The translations under genes were made by a program, and so were the position numbers. From Streptomyces olivochromogenes (GTDB lineage: Bacteria > Actinomycetota > Actinomycetes > Streptomycetales > Streptomycetaceae): a DNA stretch of 64,000 nt. Location of the stretch: NCBI RefSeq assembly GCF_001514115.1, contig NZ_KQ948473.1, forward strand, positions 62,001-126,000, given 5' to 3'. The notes beneath the pieces were generated by a model that saw nothing but the letters and a program-made list of their open reading frames with translations, was not told the origin of the DNA and made no database searches. This document shows positions 35,258-44,170 of this stretch, in pieces (the first letter of the stretch is position 1; each line of letters starts with the position of its first letter).

Positions 35258-36661
35258 ATGCCGGAACTCGTCGAGCTGACCGCGGTACAACTCCTCGACG
35301 GCTACCGCAAGGGCGAGTTCAGCCCCGTGGACGCCACACGGGCGGCGTTGCGCAGGGCCGAGGAGATCCAGCCGGCCGTGAACGCGTTCGTCCGTCTCGA
35401 GACGGACGCGGCTCTCGAGGGGGCGACCGAGTCCGCGGACCGCTGGCGGCGGGGTAAGCCCGCCGGACTGCTGGACGGGGTACCGGTCTGCGTCAAGGAC
35501 ATCCTGCTGCTGCGCGGCGGACCGACCCTGCGCGGCTCCAGGACCGTTGATCCCGAGGGCAGTTGGGACGAGGACGCGCCGTCCGTCGCCCGGCTGCGCG
35601 AGCACGGGGCGGTGTTCCTCGGGAGGACGACGACACCCGAGTTCGGCTGGAAGGGCGTCACGGATTCGCCGCTGTCGGGGGTCACCCGCAATCCCTACGA
35701 CGTCACGCGCACGGCGGGCGGCTCGAGCGGCGGCAGCGCGGCGGCCGTCGCGCTCGGGGCGGGGCCGCTGGCGCTGGGCACGGACGGGGGCGGCAGTGTG
35801 CGCATCCCGGCCGCGTTCTGCGGGATCTTCGGTCTGAAGCCGACGTACGGGAGGGTGCCGCTGTACCCCGCGAGCGCGTTCGGGACGCTCTCGCACGTGG
35901 GGCCGATGACACGGGACGCGGCCGACGCGGCGCTGATGATGGACGTGCTCAGCGGGCCGGACGCCCGTGACTGGTCGGCGCTCGGGCCGGTGGACGGGTC
36001 CTTCGTCGAGGCCCTTGGGGGTGGGGTGCGCGGGCTGCGGGTCGCGTACTCGCCGTCCTTCGGCGGGCAGGTCGCGGTCCGGCCGGCCGTCGCGGCGGCG
36101 GTACGGCGGGCGGTGGAGCGGCTCGCGGGGCTCGGCGCGTACGTCACCGAGGCCGACCCCGATCTCACCGACCCGGTGGAGGCCTTCCACGTCCTGTGGT
36201 TCGCCGGTGCGGCCCGGGTGGCCCAGCGGCTCGGGCCGCGGCAGCGGGAGTCGCTGGACCCGGGGCTGCGGGAGATCTGCGCGCGGGGCGCCCGGTTCAG
36301 CGCGCTGGACTACCTGGCCGCGGTGGACGTCCGGATGGAACTCGGGCGGCGGATGGGGCGCTTCCACGAGTCGTACGACGTGCTGGTGACGCCGACCCTG
36401 CCGCTGATGGCCTTCGCGGCGGGGGTGGAGGTGCCGCCGGGCTCCGGGCACCGCCGCTGGACGGGGTGGACCCCGTTCACGTACCCCTTCAACATGACCC
36501 AGCAGCCCGCCGCGAGCGTCCCGGTCGGCACGGACGGCGACGGCCTCCCGGTCGGCCTGCAGATCGTCGCCGCCCGCCACCGCGACGACCTCGTCCTGCG
36601 CACGGCACACGCCCTCTACGAGACGGGCACCGCGGGGGTGGCTCCGCCGCCGGGGTTCTAG
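35258..36661 (+). CDS. Amidase signature family hydrolase
   Basis: 467 aa from ATG 35258 with GGAGGGG seven bases upstream. Catalytic triad of the amidase signature: Lys in VCVKDI (about 77), cis-Ser and nucleophile Ser in the GGSSGGSAAAVALGAG block (about 155-165) and LGTDGGGSVRIPAAFCG. It hydrolyses an amide bond, substrate unknown. In context it could release ammonia from an imported amide or N-acetylated compound. It lies in tandem with the dehydrogenase and converges on the DUF3830 gene 49 bp downstream. Confidence 0.92.
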   Translation: MPELVELTAVQLLDGYRKGEFSPVDATRAALRRAEEIQPAVNAFVRLETDAALEGATESADRWRRGKPAGLLDGVPVCVKDILLLRGGPTLRGSRTVDPEGSWDEDAPSVARLREHGAVFLGRTTTPEFGWKGVTDSPLSGVTRNPYDVTRTAGGSSGGSAAAVALGAGPLALGTDGGGSVRIPAAFCGIFGLKPTYGRVPLYPASAFGTLSHVGPMTRDAADAALMMDVLSGPDARDWSALGPVDGSFVEALGGGVRGLRVAYSPSFGGQVAVRPAVAAAVRRAVERLAGLGAYVTEADPDLTDPVEAFHVLWFAGAARVAQRLGPRQRESLDPGLREICARGARFSALDYLAAVDVRMELGRRMGRFHESYDVLVTPTLPLMAFAAGVEVPPGSGHRRWTGWTPFTYPFNMTQQPAASVPVGTDGDGLPVGLQIVAARHRDDLVLRTAHALYETGTAGVAPPPGF

Positions 36662-36710
36662 CGACGGCCCGGCACCCCACGCCCCACATGCCGCATGTGC
36701 CCCACGAGCC

Positions 36711-37205
36711 CTACGCCCTACGGAAGGTGAGCGTCTCCCCCTGGGCGCCCGAGCGCCAGAGGTCGTTGCAGGCCTCGGCCATCGCCTCCAGGCCCTCGGT
36801 CACCTGGCCCCAGACGATGCCCGGGACCCAGCCCACGTCCCCGTTGAGCAGCAGGTTGTTGCGTTCGTAGAAGAGGGCGAGGTCGACGACCGTGGTGCCG
36901 GGGCGTACGTCGGTGTCGTAGCCGTAGGCCTTCGTACCCAGTTCCGTGCCCGCGAAGGCGAAATAACAGAGGTCTCCGGGAATGGGGGTGACTGTCGGAT
37001 TTTCCAGCGGTGGCTCCGATTTCGCGAAAGGCGGGAAAAGGGCGTAGATCTCATTGCGTGCGTACTTCGCGTGGTAGACGTCGCCGCCCAGGGGAAGCGC
37101 GTCCCACACCGCCGCACAGGTGACCGGCGCCCGGTCGTCGAGCAGTTTCGCGGTGCAGTGGATTCCGCGCTTGACCAGCGAGACCTCGATGAATCGATCA
37201 GCCAT
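36711..37205 (-). CDS. DUF3830 (cyclophilin-like fold) protein
   Basis: 164 aa from ATG 37205 (an ATG three codons earlier is equally possible; GGGGAG serves both imperfectly). Recognisable by KRGIHCTAKLLDDRAPVTCAAVWDALP and GDLCYFAFAGTELGTKAYGYD; small actinobacterial/proteobacterial DUF3830 proteins have these segments. Their biochemical role is unknown, but they recur next to Ehu-type transporters, amidases and Asp/Glu racemase-like genes, as here. It is divergent from the transporter operon with a 107-bp shared promoter region. Confidence 0.78.
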   Translation of the reverse strand: MADRFIEVSLVKRGIHCTAKLLDDRAPVTCAAVWDALPLGGDVYHAKYARNEIYALFPPFAKSEPPLENPTVTPIPGDLCYFAFAGTELGTKAYGYDTDVRPGTTVVDLALFYERNNLLLNGDVGWVPGIVWGQVTEGLEAMAEACNDLWRSGAQGETLTFRRA

Positions 37206-37312
37206 GCATTCCATGGTCTCCCCGGAGTCAAGGGCGCCTCGGCATCACTCGACGTCGCACGGGGCCGAAATCGATCCGAATACTTCGCATGCCCTCGGGT
37301 AGCCGCGCGGCC

Positions 37313-38242
37313 ATGGCTCCACCACTCAGGAATGACGGGAATGACGGGACCGACGCGCAGAAGCGAAGTCCGGGTCGGCGGTCGCTGCTCGCGGGTGTCT
37401 CCGCGCTCGGTGCCGTCGGCGCGCTGGGCGCCGCTGGCTGCACCCGGGTCGCCACCGCGTCCGACAACGGCGGTGATCTCCTCGACCGGCTCAAGGCGCA
37501 GGGCGTCGTACGGCTGGGCATAGCCGGTGAGATCCCGTTCGGCTACATCGACAAGAACGGTGAACTGACCGGCGAGGCGCCCGAACTCGCCAAGGTGATC
37601 TTCAAGCGGCTGGGCGTCGACCGGGTGCAACCCGTGCCGACCGAGTTCGGCTCGCTCATTCCCGGGCTCAACTCGCAGCAGTTCGACGTCGTGTCCGCGG
37701 GGATGTACATCAACCCGGAACGCTGTCAGCAGGTCGTCTTCGCCGATCCGGACTACCAGATGCTGGACGCCTTCATCGTGCGCAAGGGCAATCCGAAGGG
37801 CCTGCACGACTACAAGGACGTCGTGGCGAAGAAGGCCAGGTTCGCGACCGGCACCGGATACGCCGAGATCCAGTACGCCGTCGAGGCCGGGTACAAGGAG
37901 AGCGACATCCTGATCGTGCCGGATCAGGTGGCCGGGCTGAACGCGGTCGAGGCAGGACGTGTCGACGTCTTCGCCGGGACCGCGCTGACCACGCGCGAGG
38001 TGGCCAGGAAGTCCCGCAAGGCCGAGAGCACGAAGCCCTTCACGCCCCTGGTGAAGGGCAAGCCGCACGTCGACGGCGGCGGCTTCGCGTTCCGTTCCGC
38101 CGAGACGCGGCTGCGCGACGCCTTCAACGTGGAACTGAAGAAGCTGAAGGCCAGTGGGGAGTTGTTCCGCATTCTGCGGCCCTTCGGGTTCACCCGGGCC
38201 GAGATGACCGACATGACCGCGAAGGAGCTCTGCCGCGGATGA
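37313..38242 (+). CDS. Amino-acid-type ABC transporter substrate-binding lipoprotein (EhuB-like)
   Basis: 309 aa from ATG 37313. N-terminus has twin arginines (PGRRSLLAG) and a lipobox LGAAGC with Cys43, so a Tat-exported lipoprotein is likely. The mature part is a family 3 solute-binding protein (RLGIAGEIPFGYIDKNGELTGEAPELAKVIF, ending with RILRPFGFTRAEMTD), closest in character to ectoine/hydroxyectoine-binding EhuB. It is first in a four-gene transporter operon with 4-nt overlaps. Because no ectoine hydrolase genes are nearby, ectoine as the ligand is uncertain. Confidence 0.88.
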   Translation: MAPPLRNDGNDGTDAQKRSPGRRSLLAGVSALGAVGALGAAGCTRVATASDNGGDLLDRLKAQGVVRLGIAGEIPFGYIDKNGELTGEAPELAKVIFKRLGVDRVQPVPTEFGSLIPGLNSQQFDVVSAGMYINPERCQQVVFADPDYQMLDAFIVRKGNPKGLHDYKDVVAKKARFATGTGYAEIQYAVEAGYKESDILIVPDQVAGLNAVEAGRVDVFAGTALTTREVARKSRKAESTKPFTPLVKGKPHVDGGGFAFRSAETRLRDAFNVELKKLKASGELFRILRPFGFTRAEMTDMTAKELCRG

Positions 38243-38967
38243 CCTCGGGACTCTGGGAACTCGTACTCAAAGGTGTCTGGGTCACCGTCCAGTTGCTGTT
38301 CCTCAGCTCGCTGGTGGCCGGGGCCGTCTCGTTCGCCGTCGGTGTCGCGCGCACCTCGCGGCGGTGGATCGTCCGCTTCCTCGCGGGCCTCTACACCGAG
38401 GTGTTCCGCGGCACCTCCGCCCTGATCATGATCTTCTGGGTGTACTTCGTGCTGCCGCTCGCCTTCGGCTGGCAGCTCGTCCCGATGTGGGCGGGCACGC
38501 TGGCGCTGGGGCTGACCTACGGGGCGTACGGCAGTGAGATCGTGCGCGGCGCCCTGAACGCCGTCGACCCCGCCCAGCGCGAGGGCGGCATCGCGCTCAG
38601 TTTCACGCCCTGGCAGCGGATGCGGCTGATCCTGCTGCCGCAGGCGGTGCCCGAGATGATCCCCTCCTTCTGCAACCTGCTGGTCGAACTGCTCAAGGGC
38701 ACGGCCCTGGTGTCGATCATGGGCATGGGCGATCTGACGTTCAGCGGCAACCTCGTGCGGCTCGCGCTCCAGGAGAGCGCGGAGATCTACGCGTACGTCC
38801 TGCTGATCTACTTCGCGATCGCCTTCGTGATCACCCGGCTGATGCGGGCACTGGAGAAGCGGCTGAAGGCCGGGGTCGGCAAGGACCCCGGGACGGAGGC
38901 GGCGGCGCGTGAACTCAAGCGCGCACAGACAACCGGCGTGGGAGCCGCGAGCGGAGGTGCCGCATGA
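38239..38967 (+). CDS. Amino-acid ABC transporter permease (EhuC-like)
   Basis: 242 aa, ATG overlapping the binding-protein stop (ATGA). HisM/HisQ-type permease with about five membrane helices (first at VLKGVWVTVQLLFLSSLVAG) and the EAA-like loop GALNAVDPAQREGGIALSFTPWQRM. It forms the membrane channel with the next gene product. Confidence 0.92.
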   Translation: MTSGLWELVLKGVWVTVQLLFLSSLVAGAVSFAVGVARTSRRWIVRFLAGLYTEVFRGTSALIMIFWVYFVLPLAFGWQLVPMWAGTLALGLTYGAYGSEIVRGALNAVDPAQREGGIALSFTPWQRMRLILLPQAVPEMIPSFCNLLVELLKGTALVSIMGMGDLTFSGNLVRLALQESAEIYAYVLLIYFAIAFVITRLMRALEKRLKAGVGKDPGTEAAARELKRAQTTGVGAASGGAA

Positions 38968-39614
38968 ACTGGGACTGGGGCGCGGTGCGCGACTTCATGC
39001 CGCACTTCTGGGACGGACTGCTGGTCACCCTGCAGGCGCTGGCGCTCGGCTCGGTGATCTCCTTCGCCCTGGGTCTGGTGTGGGCGCTGCTGATGCGCGC
39101 GCCGACCCGCTGGGTGCGCTGGCCGGTCGGGGTCCTCACGGAGTTCATCCGCAACACCCCGCTGCTGGTGCAGCTGTTCTTCCTCTTCTACGTGCTGCCC
39201 GAGTGGAACATCACGTTCTCCGCGCTGACCACCGGTGTCGTCGCGATCGGGCTGCACTACTCGACGTACACGATGCAGGTCTACCGGGCCGGTATCGAGG
39301 GCGTGCCGGCCGGCCAGTGGGAAGCGGCCACGGCGCTCAACCTGCCGCTGCGGCGCACCTGGACCGCGGTGATCCTGCCGCAGGCGATCCGCCGGGTGGT
39401 GCCCGCGCTCGGCAACTACGTCATCTCGATGCTCAAGGACACCCCGATGCTGATGGCGATCACCGTGCTGGAGATGCTCGGTGAGGCGCGGTTGTACTCG
39501 CAGGAGCACTTCCAGTTCACCGAGCCGCTCACGGTCATCGGCGTGGCCTTCATCCTCATTTCCTATCCCGCTTCCCTCCTTCTGCGAGCCCTGGAGCGAC
39601 GTCTTGTCCGCTGA
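38964..39614 (+). CDS. Amino-acid ABC transporter permease (EhuD-like)
   Basis: 216 aa, again starting in an ATGA overlap. HisM/HisQ-type fold, helices from FWDGLLVTLQALALGSVISF. The EAA-like loop is AGIEGVPAGQWEAATALNLPL. It is the second permease half. Confidence 0.92.
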   Translation: MNWDWGAVRDFMPHFWDGLLVTLQALALGSVISFALGLVWALLMRAPTRWVRWPVGVLTEFIRNTPLLVQLFFLFYVLPEWNITFSALTTGVVAIGLHYSTYTMQVYRAGIEGVPAGQWEAATALNLPLRRTWTAVILPQAIRRVVPALGNYVISMLKDTPMLMAITVLEMLGEARLYSQEHFQFTEPLTVIGVAFILISYPASLLLRALERRLVR

Positions 39615-40434
39615 CACCCCCCTCGACACATCCGCGACCCCCGCAGACACGGCCCCTGGAGAAAAGGCCGACCACACGGCCAATCCGCCGGTGGACGGCG
39701 GCGAGCTGATCCGTTTCGACAAGGTCACCAAGCGCTTCGGGGACAACACCGTCCTCGACGGCCTCGACTTCCGCGTCGACTCCGGCAAGCACGTCACGCT
39801 GATCGGCCCGTCCGGCTCCGGCAAGACGACCATCCTGCGGCTGCTGATGACCCTGGCCAAGCCCGACGAGGGCACGATCACGGTCGCCGGTGAGCGGCTC
39901 CACCCGGCCCCCGAGAAGCAGATCCGGGAGGTCCGCAAGAAGATCGGGATGGTCTTCCAGCAGTTCAACCTCTTCCCGAACATGAAGGTGCTCCGCAACA
40001 TCACCGAGGCACCGGTCACCGTCCTCGGGCTGTCCGGGGACGAGGCCGAGGCGCGGGCCCGGGAGCTGCTGGAGATGGTGGGCCTGGCGGACAAGTGCGA
40101 CGCCTACCCGAGTCAGTTGTCCGGCGGACAGCAGCAGCGGGTGGCGATCGCACGGGCGCTGGCGATGCGGCCCCAGGTGCTGCTTCTGGACGAGGTGACG
40201 TCCGCGCTCGACCCCGAGCTGGTCACGGGCGTCCTCGACGTCCTCCGTGACATCGCCCACACCACCGACATCACGATGCTCTGTGTGACCCATGAGATGA
40301 ATTTCGCCCGCGACATCTCGGACCAGGTGCTGATGTTCGATTCCGGCCATGTCATCGAGTCCGGTTCGCCCGACCGGATCTTCACCGATCCGGAGCACGA
40401 AAGGACCCGGGAATTCCTCAGCGCGATCCTGTGA
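39604..40434 (+). CDS. Amino-acid ABC transporter ATPase (EhuA-like)
   Basis: 276 aa from TTG 39604, seven bases after GGAG and overlapping the permease stop by 11 bases. Walker A GPSGSGKTT, Q-loop FQQFNLF, signature LSGGQQQR, Walker B LLLDEVTSALDPE and H-loop VTHEM are all intact. About 35 disordered residues precede the ATPase fold. It energises the importer, completing it (unlike the ceb transporter in this window). The following 216 bp (40435-40650) hold the IclR promoter region (TTGACA near 40587) and no gene. Confidence 0.93.
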   Translation: MSADTPLDTSATPADTAPGEKADHTANPPVDGGELIRFDKVTKRFGDNTVLDGLDFRVDSGKHVTLIGPSGSGKTTILRLLMTLAKPDEGTITVAGERLHPAPEKQIREVRKKIGMVFQQFNLFPNMKVLRNITEAPVTVLGLSGDEAEARARELLEMVGLADKCDAYPSQLSGGQQQRVAIARALAMRPQVLLLDEVTSALDPELVTGVLDVLRDIAHTTDITMLCVTHEMNFARDISDQVLMFDSGHVIESGSPDRIFTDPEHERTREFLSAIL

Positions 40435-40650
40435 CTACAAAAAGTGAACGCGACAAGGTACGAGGTCCGGACCACGTGGCATGCCCACTGAGCCATGACC
40501 TCGGCATATGCCAGGGTGTCGCACTCCTGTTGAGCGAACCGGAGCGCACCGACTTTCTCGCCAACAGCCCCTCCCCACCAAGCGTTTGACAGTTATCGTG
40601 GAGGAGTTCAGCTGTCCGGAACGATGGCCCAAAAAGCGCAGGGGGAAACC

Positions 40651-41409
40651 GTGGCGCTGATGAACGAGCCGACCGCGCCGTACCACTCGGCCCAGGACGC
40701 CCTGCGCGTCCTGGAGACAGTGGCCCGGCACTCCGGCGGCGTCACCGACGTCGAGCTCGCCCGCCAGACGGGCCTCGGCACGGAGCGCCTGACCACGCTG
40801 CTGCGGATGCTGCGCCGGGAGGGGTACGTCGAGCAGGTCGTCGACGGCGCGTACGTCGCCGGTGCCGCACTCGGCCGGCTGGGCTCCGCCCACGGCCGCG
40901 ACCAGGCGCTGCGCGAGAAACTTCAGCAGACCATCGACCGGCTGCGCGACTCGGTCGGCGCCGCGATCTACATCAGTCGCTACATCGACGGCGAGGTGCA
41001 CGTCACCCAGTGCGCCGAGGGTCCCGCGACCCCCGCGGTCAACGAATGGGTGGACTTCCGCTCCTCGGCCCACGCCAGCGCGGTCGGCAAGAGCCTCCTC
41101 GGCCAGCTCGACCTGAACGCCCGGCGCGACCACCTCTCCCGCCACAAGATGGCCCGCCTCACCTCGCGGACCATCACCAACGAGCGGCTGCTGCTGTCCC
41201 GGCTCGACGCCCAGCCGGCCACGGTGCCGGTGCTCGACCTCCAGGAGTACGCGATCGGCACGGTCTGCGCGGCCGTCCCCATCACCGCGGGCTCCTCGGT
41301 CGGCTGCCTCGCCCTCTCCCTCCCGGTCGAACACGCCCACCGCCTGCGCCGCGCCGCGGACACACTCAACCGCGGCGCCACCCCCGTCCTGCTCTCCCTG
41401 GCCATCTAG
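40651..41409 (+). CDS. IclR-family transcriptional regulator
   Basis: 252 aa from GTG 40651 (AGGGGG seven bases upstream); ATG 40624 would add nine residues. Winged HTH about 10-70 (ALRVLETVARHSGGVTDVELARQTGL), effector-binding IclR domain about 85-250 (IYISRYIDGEVHVTQC, SAVGKSLLGQL, VCAAVPITAGSSVGCLALSLP). It probably controls the neighbouring uptake and catabolic genes in response to an aromatic- or dicarboxylate-like effector. It is the last gene before the tRNA-Lys at which the gene cluster begins. Confidence 0.9.
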   Translation: MALMNEPTAPYHSAQDALRVLETVARHSGGVTDVELARQTGLGTERLTTLLRMLRREGYVEQVVDGAYVAGAALGRLGSAHGRDQALREKLQQTIDRLRDSVGAAIYISRYIDGEVHVTQCAEGPATPAVNEWVDFRSSAHASAVGKSLLGQLDLNARRDHLSRHKMARLTSRTITNERLLLSRLDAQPATVPVLDLQEYAIGTVCAAVPITAGSSVGCLALSLPVEHAHRLRRAADTLNRGATPVLLSLAI

Positions 41410-41511
41410 GACCTGCTCTCCGGGATCAGGCCCTGGGTGGTCGGAAGCACCCGTCCGGACCAGGTAGTATTTCTTTTGTCGCCGACCGCGGGAGCGGGAG
41501 GCGAGAGTCAT

Positions 41512-41585
41512 GCGCCGCTAGCTCAGTTGGTTAGAGCAGCTGACTCTTAATCAGCGGGTCCGGGGTTCGAGTCCCTGGCGGCGCA
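41512..41585 (+). tRNA. tRNA-Lys (CTT), copy 2
   Basis: Identical to copies 1 and 3 over 74 nt. Its 5' flank differs: the closest TAnnnT box (TAGTAT, 41465-41470) is 41 bases upstream and the GTCAGCAG leader shared by the other two copies is missing. It marks the left edge of the PKS/NRPS cluster. Confidence 0.96.
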
Positions 41586-41590
41586 CAGAA

Positions 41591-41621
41591 GAAGGCCCTT
41601 CACCCTTGGTGAGGGGCCTTC
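41591..41621. terminator. Hairpin shared by tRNA-Lys copy 2 and the NRPS gene
   Basis: A 14-bp stem (41591-41604 with 41608-41621, one G-T pair) with a 3-nt loop. Its right arm overlaps the stop codon of the convergent NRPS gene (41620-41622), so it can serve both transcripts. Confidence 0.8.
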
Positions 41622-44154
41622 ATTCGTCTGCCATGGCCAGCGACAGGGCCTGGACCGTGGGATGCGTGTAGAGCAGCCGCATGGAAAGCGCGGGCAGCCC
41701 GCGCTCGCGCAGGGCGGTGCCGACACGGATCGCGTAGAGCGAGTTCCCGCCGAGCTCGAAGAAGTTGTCGTCCGGGCCGACGGGGACACCGAGGATCTCC
41801 TCCCACACCCCTGTGAGGGCCGTCACCAGGTCTCCGGTGGGCGCGGGCACCGAAACGGGCTTCTCCGGCGCCGGCAGACGGTCGCGGTCCAGCTTGCCGT
41901 TCGGGGTCAGCGGCAGCACGGGTACGCGGGTGACGGTCGTCGGCAGCATGTGGTCGGGCAGCAGCCGCGCGGCCCGCCGCCGTACGTCGCCGGTGTCCCC
42001 GTCGGCCACGACATACGCGTCGATCCGCACCCCCGCCGCGTCCTCGAAGGCGTCCCCGCTCAGCACCACCGCCGCCGCCGTGACCACCGGGTCCTCCAGC
42101 AGCACCGCCCGGATCTCGTCCGGCTCGATCCGGTACCCGCGCACCTTCACCTGGCTGTCGATCCTCCCCAGGTGCTCCAGTGAACCGTCGGCGCGCAGCC
42201 GCCCCAGGTCACCGCTGCGGTACCACCGGCCGGGGCCGTACGGATCGTTCACGAACCGCTCGGCCGTCAGCTCGGGCCGCCCCAGGTATCCGAGGGCGAC
42301 TCCGGCCCCGCCCACCCAGATCTCGCCCGCCGCGCCCGTCGGCAGCGGGCGCCCCCGCTCGTCGCGCGCCGACACCGACCAGCCGGGCAGTGGGCGGCCC
42401 ACCGAGCGGGAGGCGGCCAGGGCCTCGCGCCGGGTGACGGTCGCCGCGGTGACGTGGACGGTGGTCTCGGTGATCCCGTACATGTTGACCAGGCGGCAGC
42501 GGTCCTCCGGGTGACGGTCGAACCAGCCGAGCAGCGGCCGGGTGTCCAGCGCCTCCCCGCCCAGCACCACCAGCCGCACCGACAGCCCTTCCTTCGCGCC
42601 GCGGTCCACCGCCCGCAACTGCCCGAAGGCCGACGGGGTCTGGCTGAGGACGGTCACCGACTCCCGTACGAGCAGCGCGTGGAAGTCCTCCGGCGAGCGC
42701 GCCACCCAGTGGTCCACGACCACCAGCCGGGCGCCGGTCAGCAGGGCGCCCCAGATCTCCCACACCGAGAAGTCGAAGGCGGCGGAGTGGAAGAACGTCC
42801 AGGTGTCGGCGGCGGTGAGGGCGAAGTCCTCGCGGGTGGCGTCGAGGAGGGCGAGGACATTGGCGTGGGGGACGACGACCCCCTTGGGGCGGCCGGTCGA
42901 ACCTGAGGTGTGGATGACGTAGGCGGGATCCTTCGGGGTGAGGTCCCGCGGTGTGCGGTTCCGCGGCCGGTCGGTCCGCGCGGCGCCGAGGTAGGGCGCG
43001 GTGTCACGGACGACCAGCCGTACGTCCGCGTCGCGCGCCGTGCGGTCCAGGCGCTCCTCGGGGTGTGCCGGATCCATCGGTACGTACGCCGCGCCCGCCT
43101 TCAGCACCGCGAGCATCGTCGCCACCAGGTCGGCGCCCCGCTCCAGCCGGACACCGACCCGGTCACCGGGGCGGACCCCGGCGGCGCGCAGTCCGGCGGC
43201 CAGCCGCTCGGCGCGCTCGCGCAGTGCCCCGTACGTCGTCGTGGTGCCGTCGTGGGTGAGGGCGGGGGCGTCGGGGTGGCGGTCGGCGCGGGCGTCGAAG
43301 GCGGTGTCGATACGGGAGGGAACAGCGGGCCGGGGTATGCCGGCGGGCGGCGGGAGCAGGCGCTCCGCCTCTTCGTGGGGGATCAGTTCGATCTCCGCGA
43401 GGGGGCGGTGGCCCAGCTGAGCGTGCACGTGGGTGAGGTGGCGGGCGAAGGCCCGGGCGGAGGCTTCGTCGATGTGCCGGAGCTGGTGGTGCAGCTCGAC
43501 GGTGGTGCCGCGCGGGACGAGAGTGAGCGGGAAGGGGGCCGACTGGAACGGGAGTCGGTGACTGAAGGTGGGGTCCACCGGGCCCACCTCGTCGAGGACC
43601 GTGGCGTACGCGGGGAGTCCGTCCCCCGGGTCGCGGTGCTCGTAGCGGGCGAGGACCAGGGCCGCGGCAGGGGCCCCGGCCGGTACCGGGACGGTGACCA
43701 CGCCCGTCCGGTCACCGGCCCCCTCCTCGCCCGTCGCCCAGTCGATACGGGGCCTGTGCGGGCCTTTCGGGGGCTTGTCGCAGCCGAGGGGAACAGTCAC
43801 TTCGGTGGCCGGGCGGTGGCCGAGCAGGACGTGGGCGATGTCCTGGAGCACGCCCGGGGTCAGCAGCGCGTGGTGCGCCACCAACACCAGATGGGCGCCC
43901 CCGTCCTCGTACCGCAACAAGACCGCGCGGAACGCGGGACCCCCCTCGGTGACGGGCCGGTGCAGTTCGGCCCGCAGACGGTGTTCGGCGAACCGCGCGG
44001 GCACCTCGTCGTGCCACAACACCGGCCAGCGGTCAGGTAGTTCGGGCCACCAGCCACGTACGGCCGCGTCGAGGACGGGCCCGGGATCGGCGGACGCCGG
44101 AACGCGGAGGGCGAGGGCGTGACACGTCACGTTCAAGTCTCCAACCGTGGGCAA
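41620..44154 (-). CDS. NRPS: truncated condensation-like region, adenylation, PCP
   Basis: 844 aa. Residues 1-260 resemble a condensation domain but are far too short (about 260 instead of 430), and the HHxxxDG motif is degenerate (HHALLTP, 94-100), so it is probably inactive. Residues about 280-760 are an adenylation domain (HTSGSTGRPKGV, A10 Lys754). About 770-840 is a carrier domain with phosphopantetheine Ser805 (LGGNS). Residues at the ten specificity positions read D-F-W-S-V-G-M-V-H-K, one change in the conservative positions from the threonine code (DFWNIGMVHK) at 278 and one at 299; Thr or a close analogue is predicted. It could load both its own carrier and the A-less C-PCP unit of the hybrid protein. 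It is last in the operon; no thioesterase domain is attached. Confidence 0.92.
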   Translation of the reverse strand: MPTVGDLNVTCHALALRVPASADPGPVLDAAVRGWWPELPDRWPVLWHDEVPARFAEHRLRAELHRPVTEGGPAFRAVLLRYEDGGAHLVLVAHHALLTPGVLQDIAHVLLGHRPATEVTVPLGCDKPPKGPHRPRIDWATGEEGAGDRTGVVTVPVPAGAPAAALVLARYEHRDPGDGLPAYATVLDEVGPVDPTFSHRLPFQSAPFPLTLVPRGTTVELHHQLRHIDEASARAFARHLTHVHAQLGHRPLAEIELIPHEEAERLLPPPAGIPRPAVPSRIDTAFDARADRHPDAPALTHDGTTTTYGALRERAERLAAGLRAAGVRPGDRVGVRLERGADLVATMLAVLKAGAAYVPMDPAHPEERLDRTARDADVRLVVRDTAPYLGAARTDRPRNRTPRDLTPKDPAYVIHTSGSTGRPKGVVVPHANVLALLDATREDFALTAADTWTFFHSAAFDFSVWEIWGALLTGARLVVVDHWVARSPEDFHALLVRESVTVLSQTPSAFGQLRAVDRGAKEGLSVRLVVLGGEALDTRPLLGWFDRHPEDRCRLVNMYGITETTVHVTAATVTRREALAASRSVGRPLPGWSVSARDERGRPLPTGAAGEIWVGGAGVALGYLGRPELTAERFVNDPYGPGRWYRSGDLGRLRADGSLEHLGRIDSQVKVRGYRIEPDEIRAVLLEDPVVTAAAVVLSGDAFEDAAGVRIDAYVVADGDTGDVRRRAARLLPDHMLPTTVTRVPVLPLTPNGKLDRDRLPAPEKPVSVPAPTGDLVTALTGVWEEILGVPVGPDDNFFELGGNSLYAIRVGTALRERGLPALSMRLLYTHPTVQALSLAMADE

Positions 44155-44170
44155 GGGTGCCGGACAGGGC

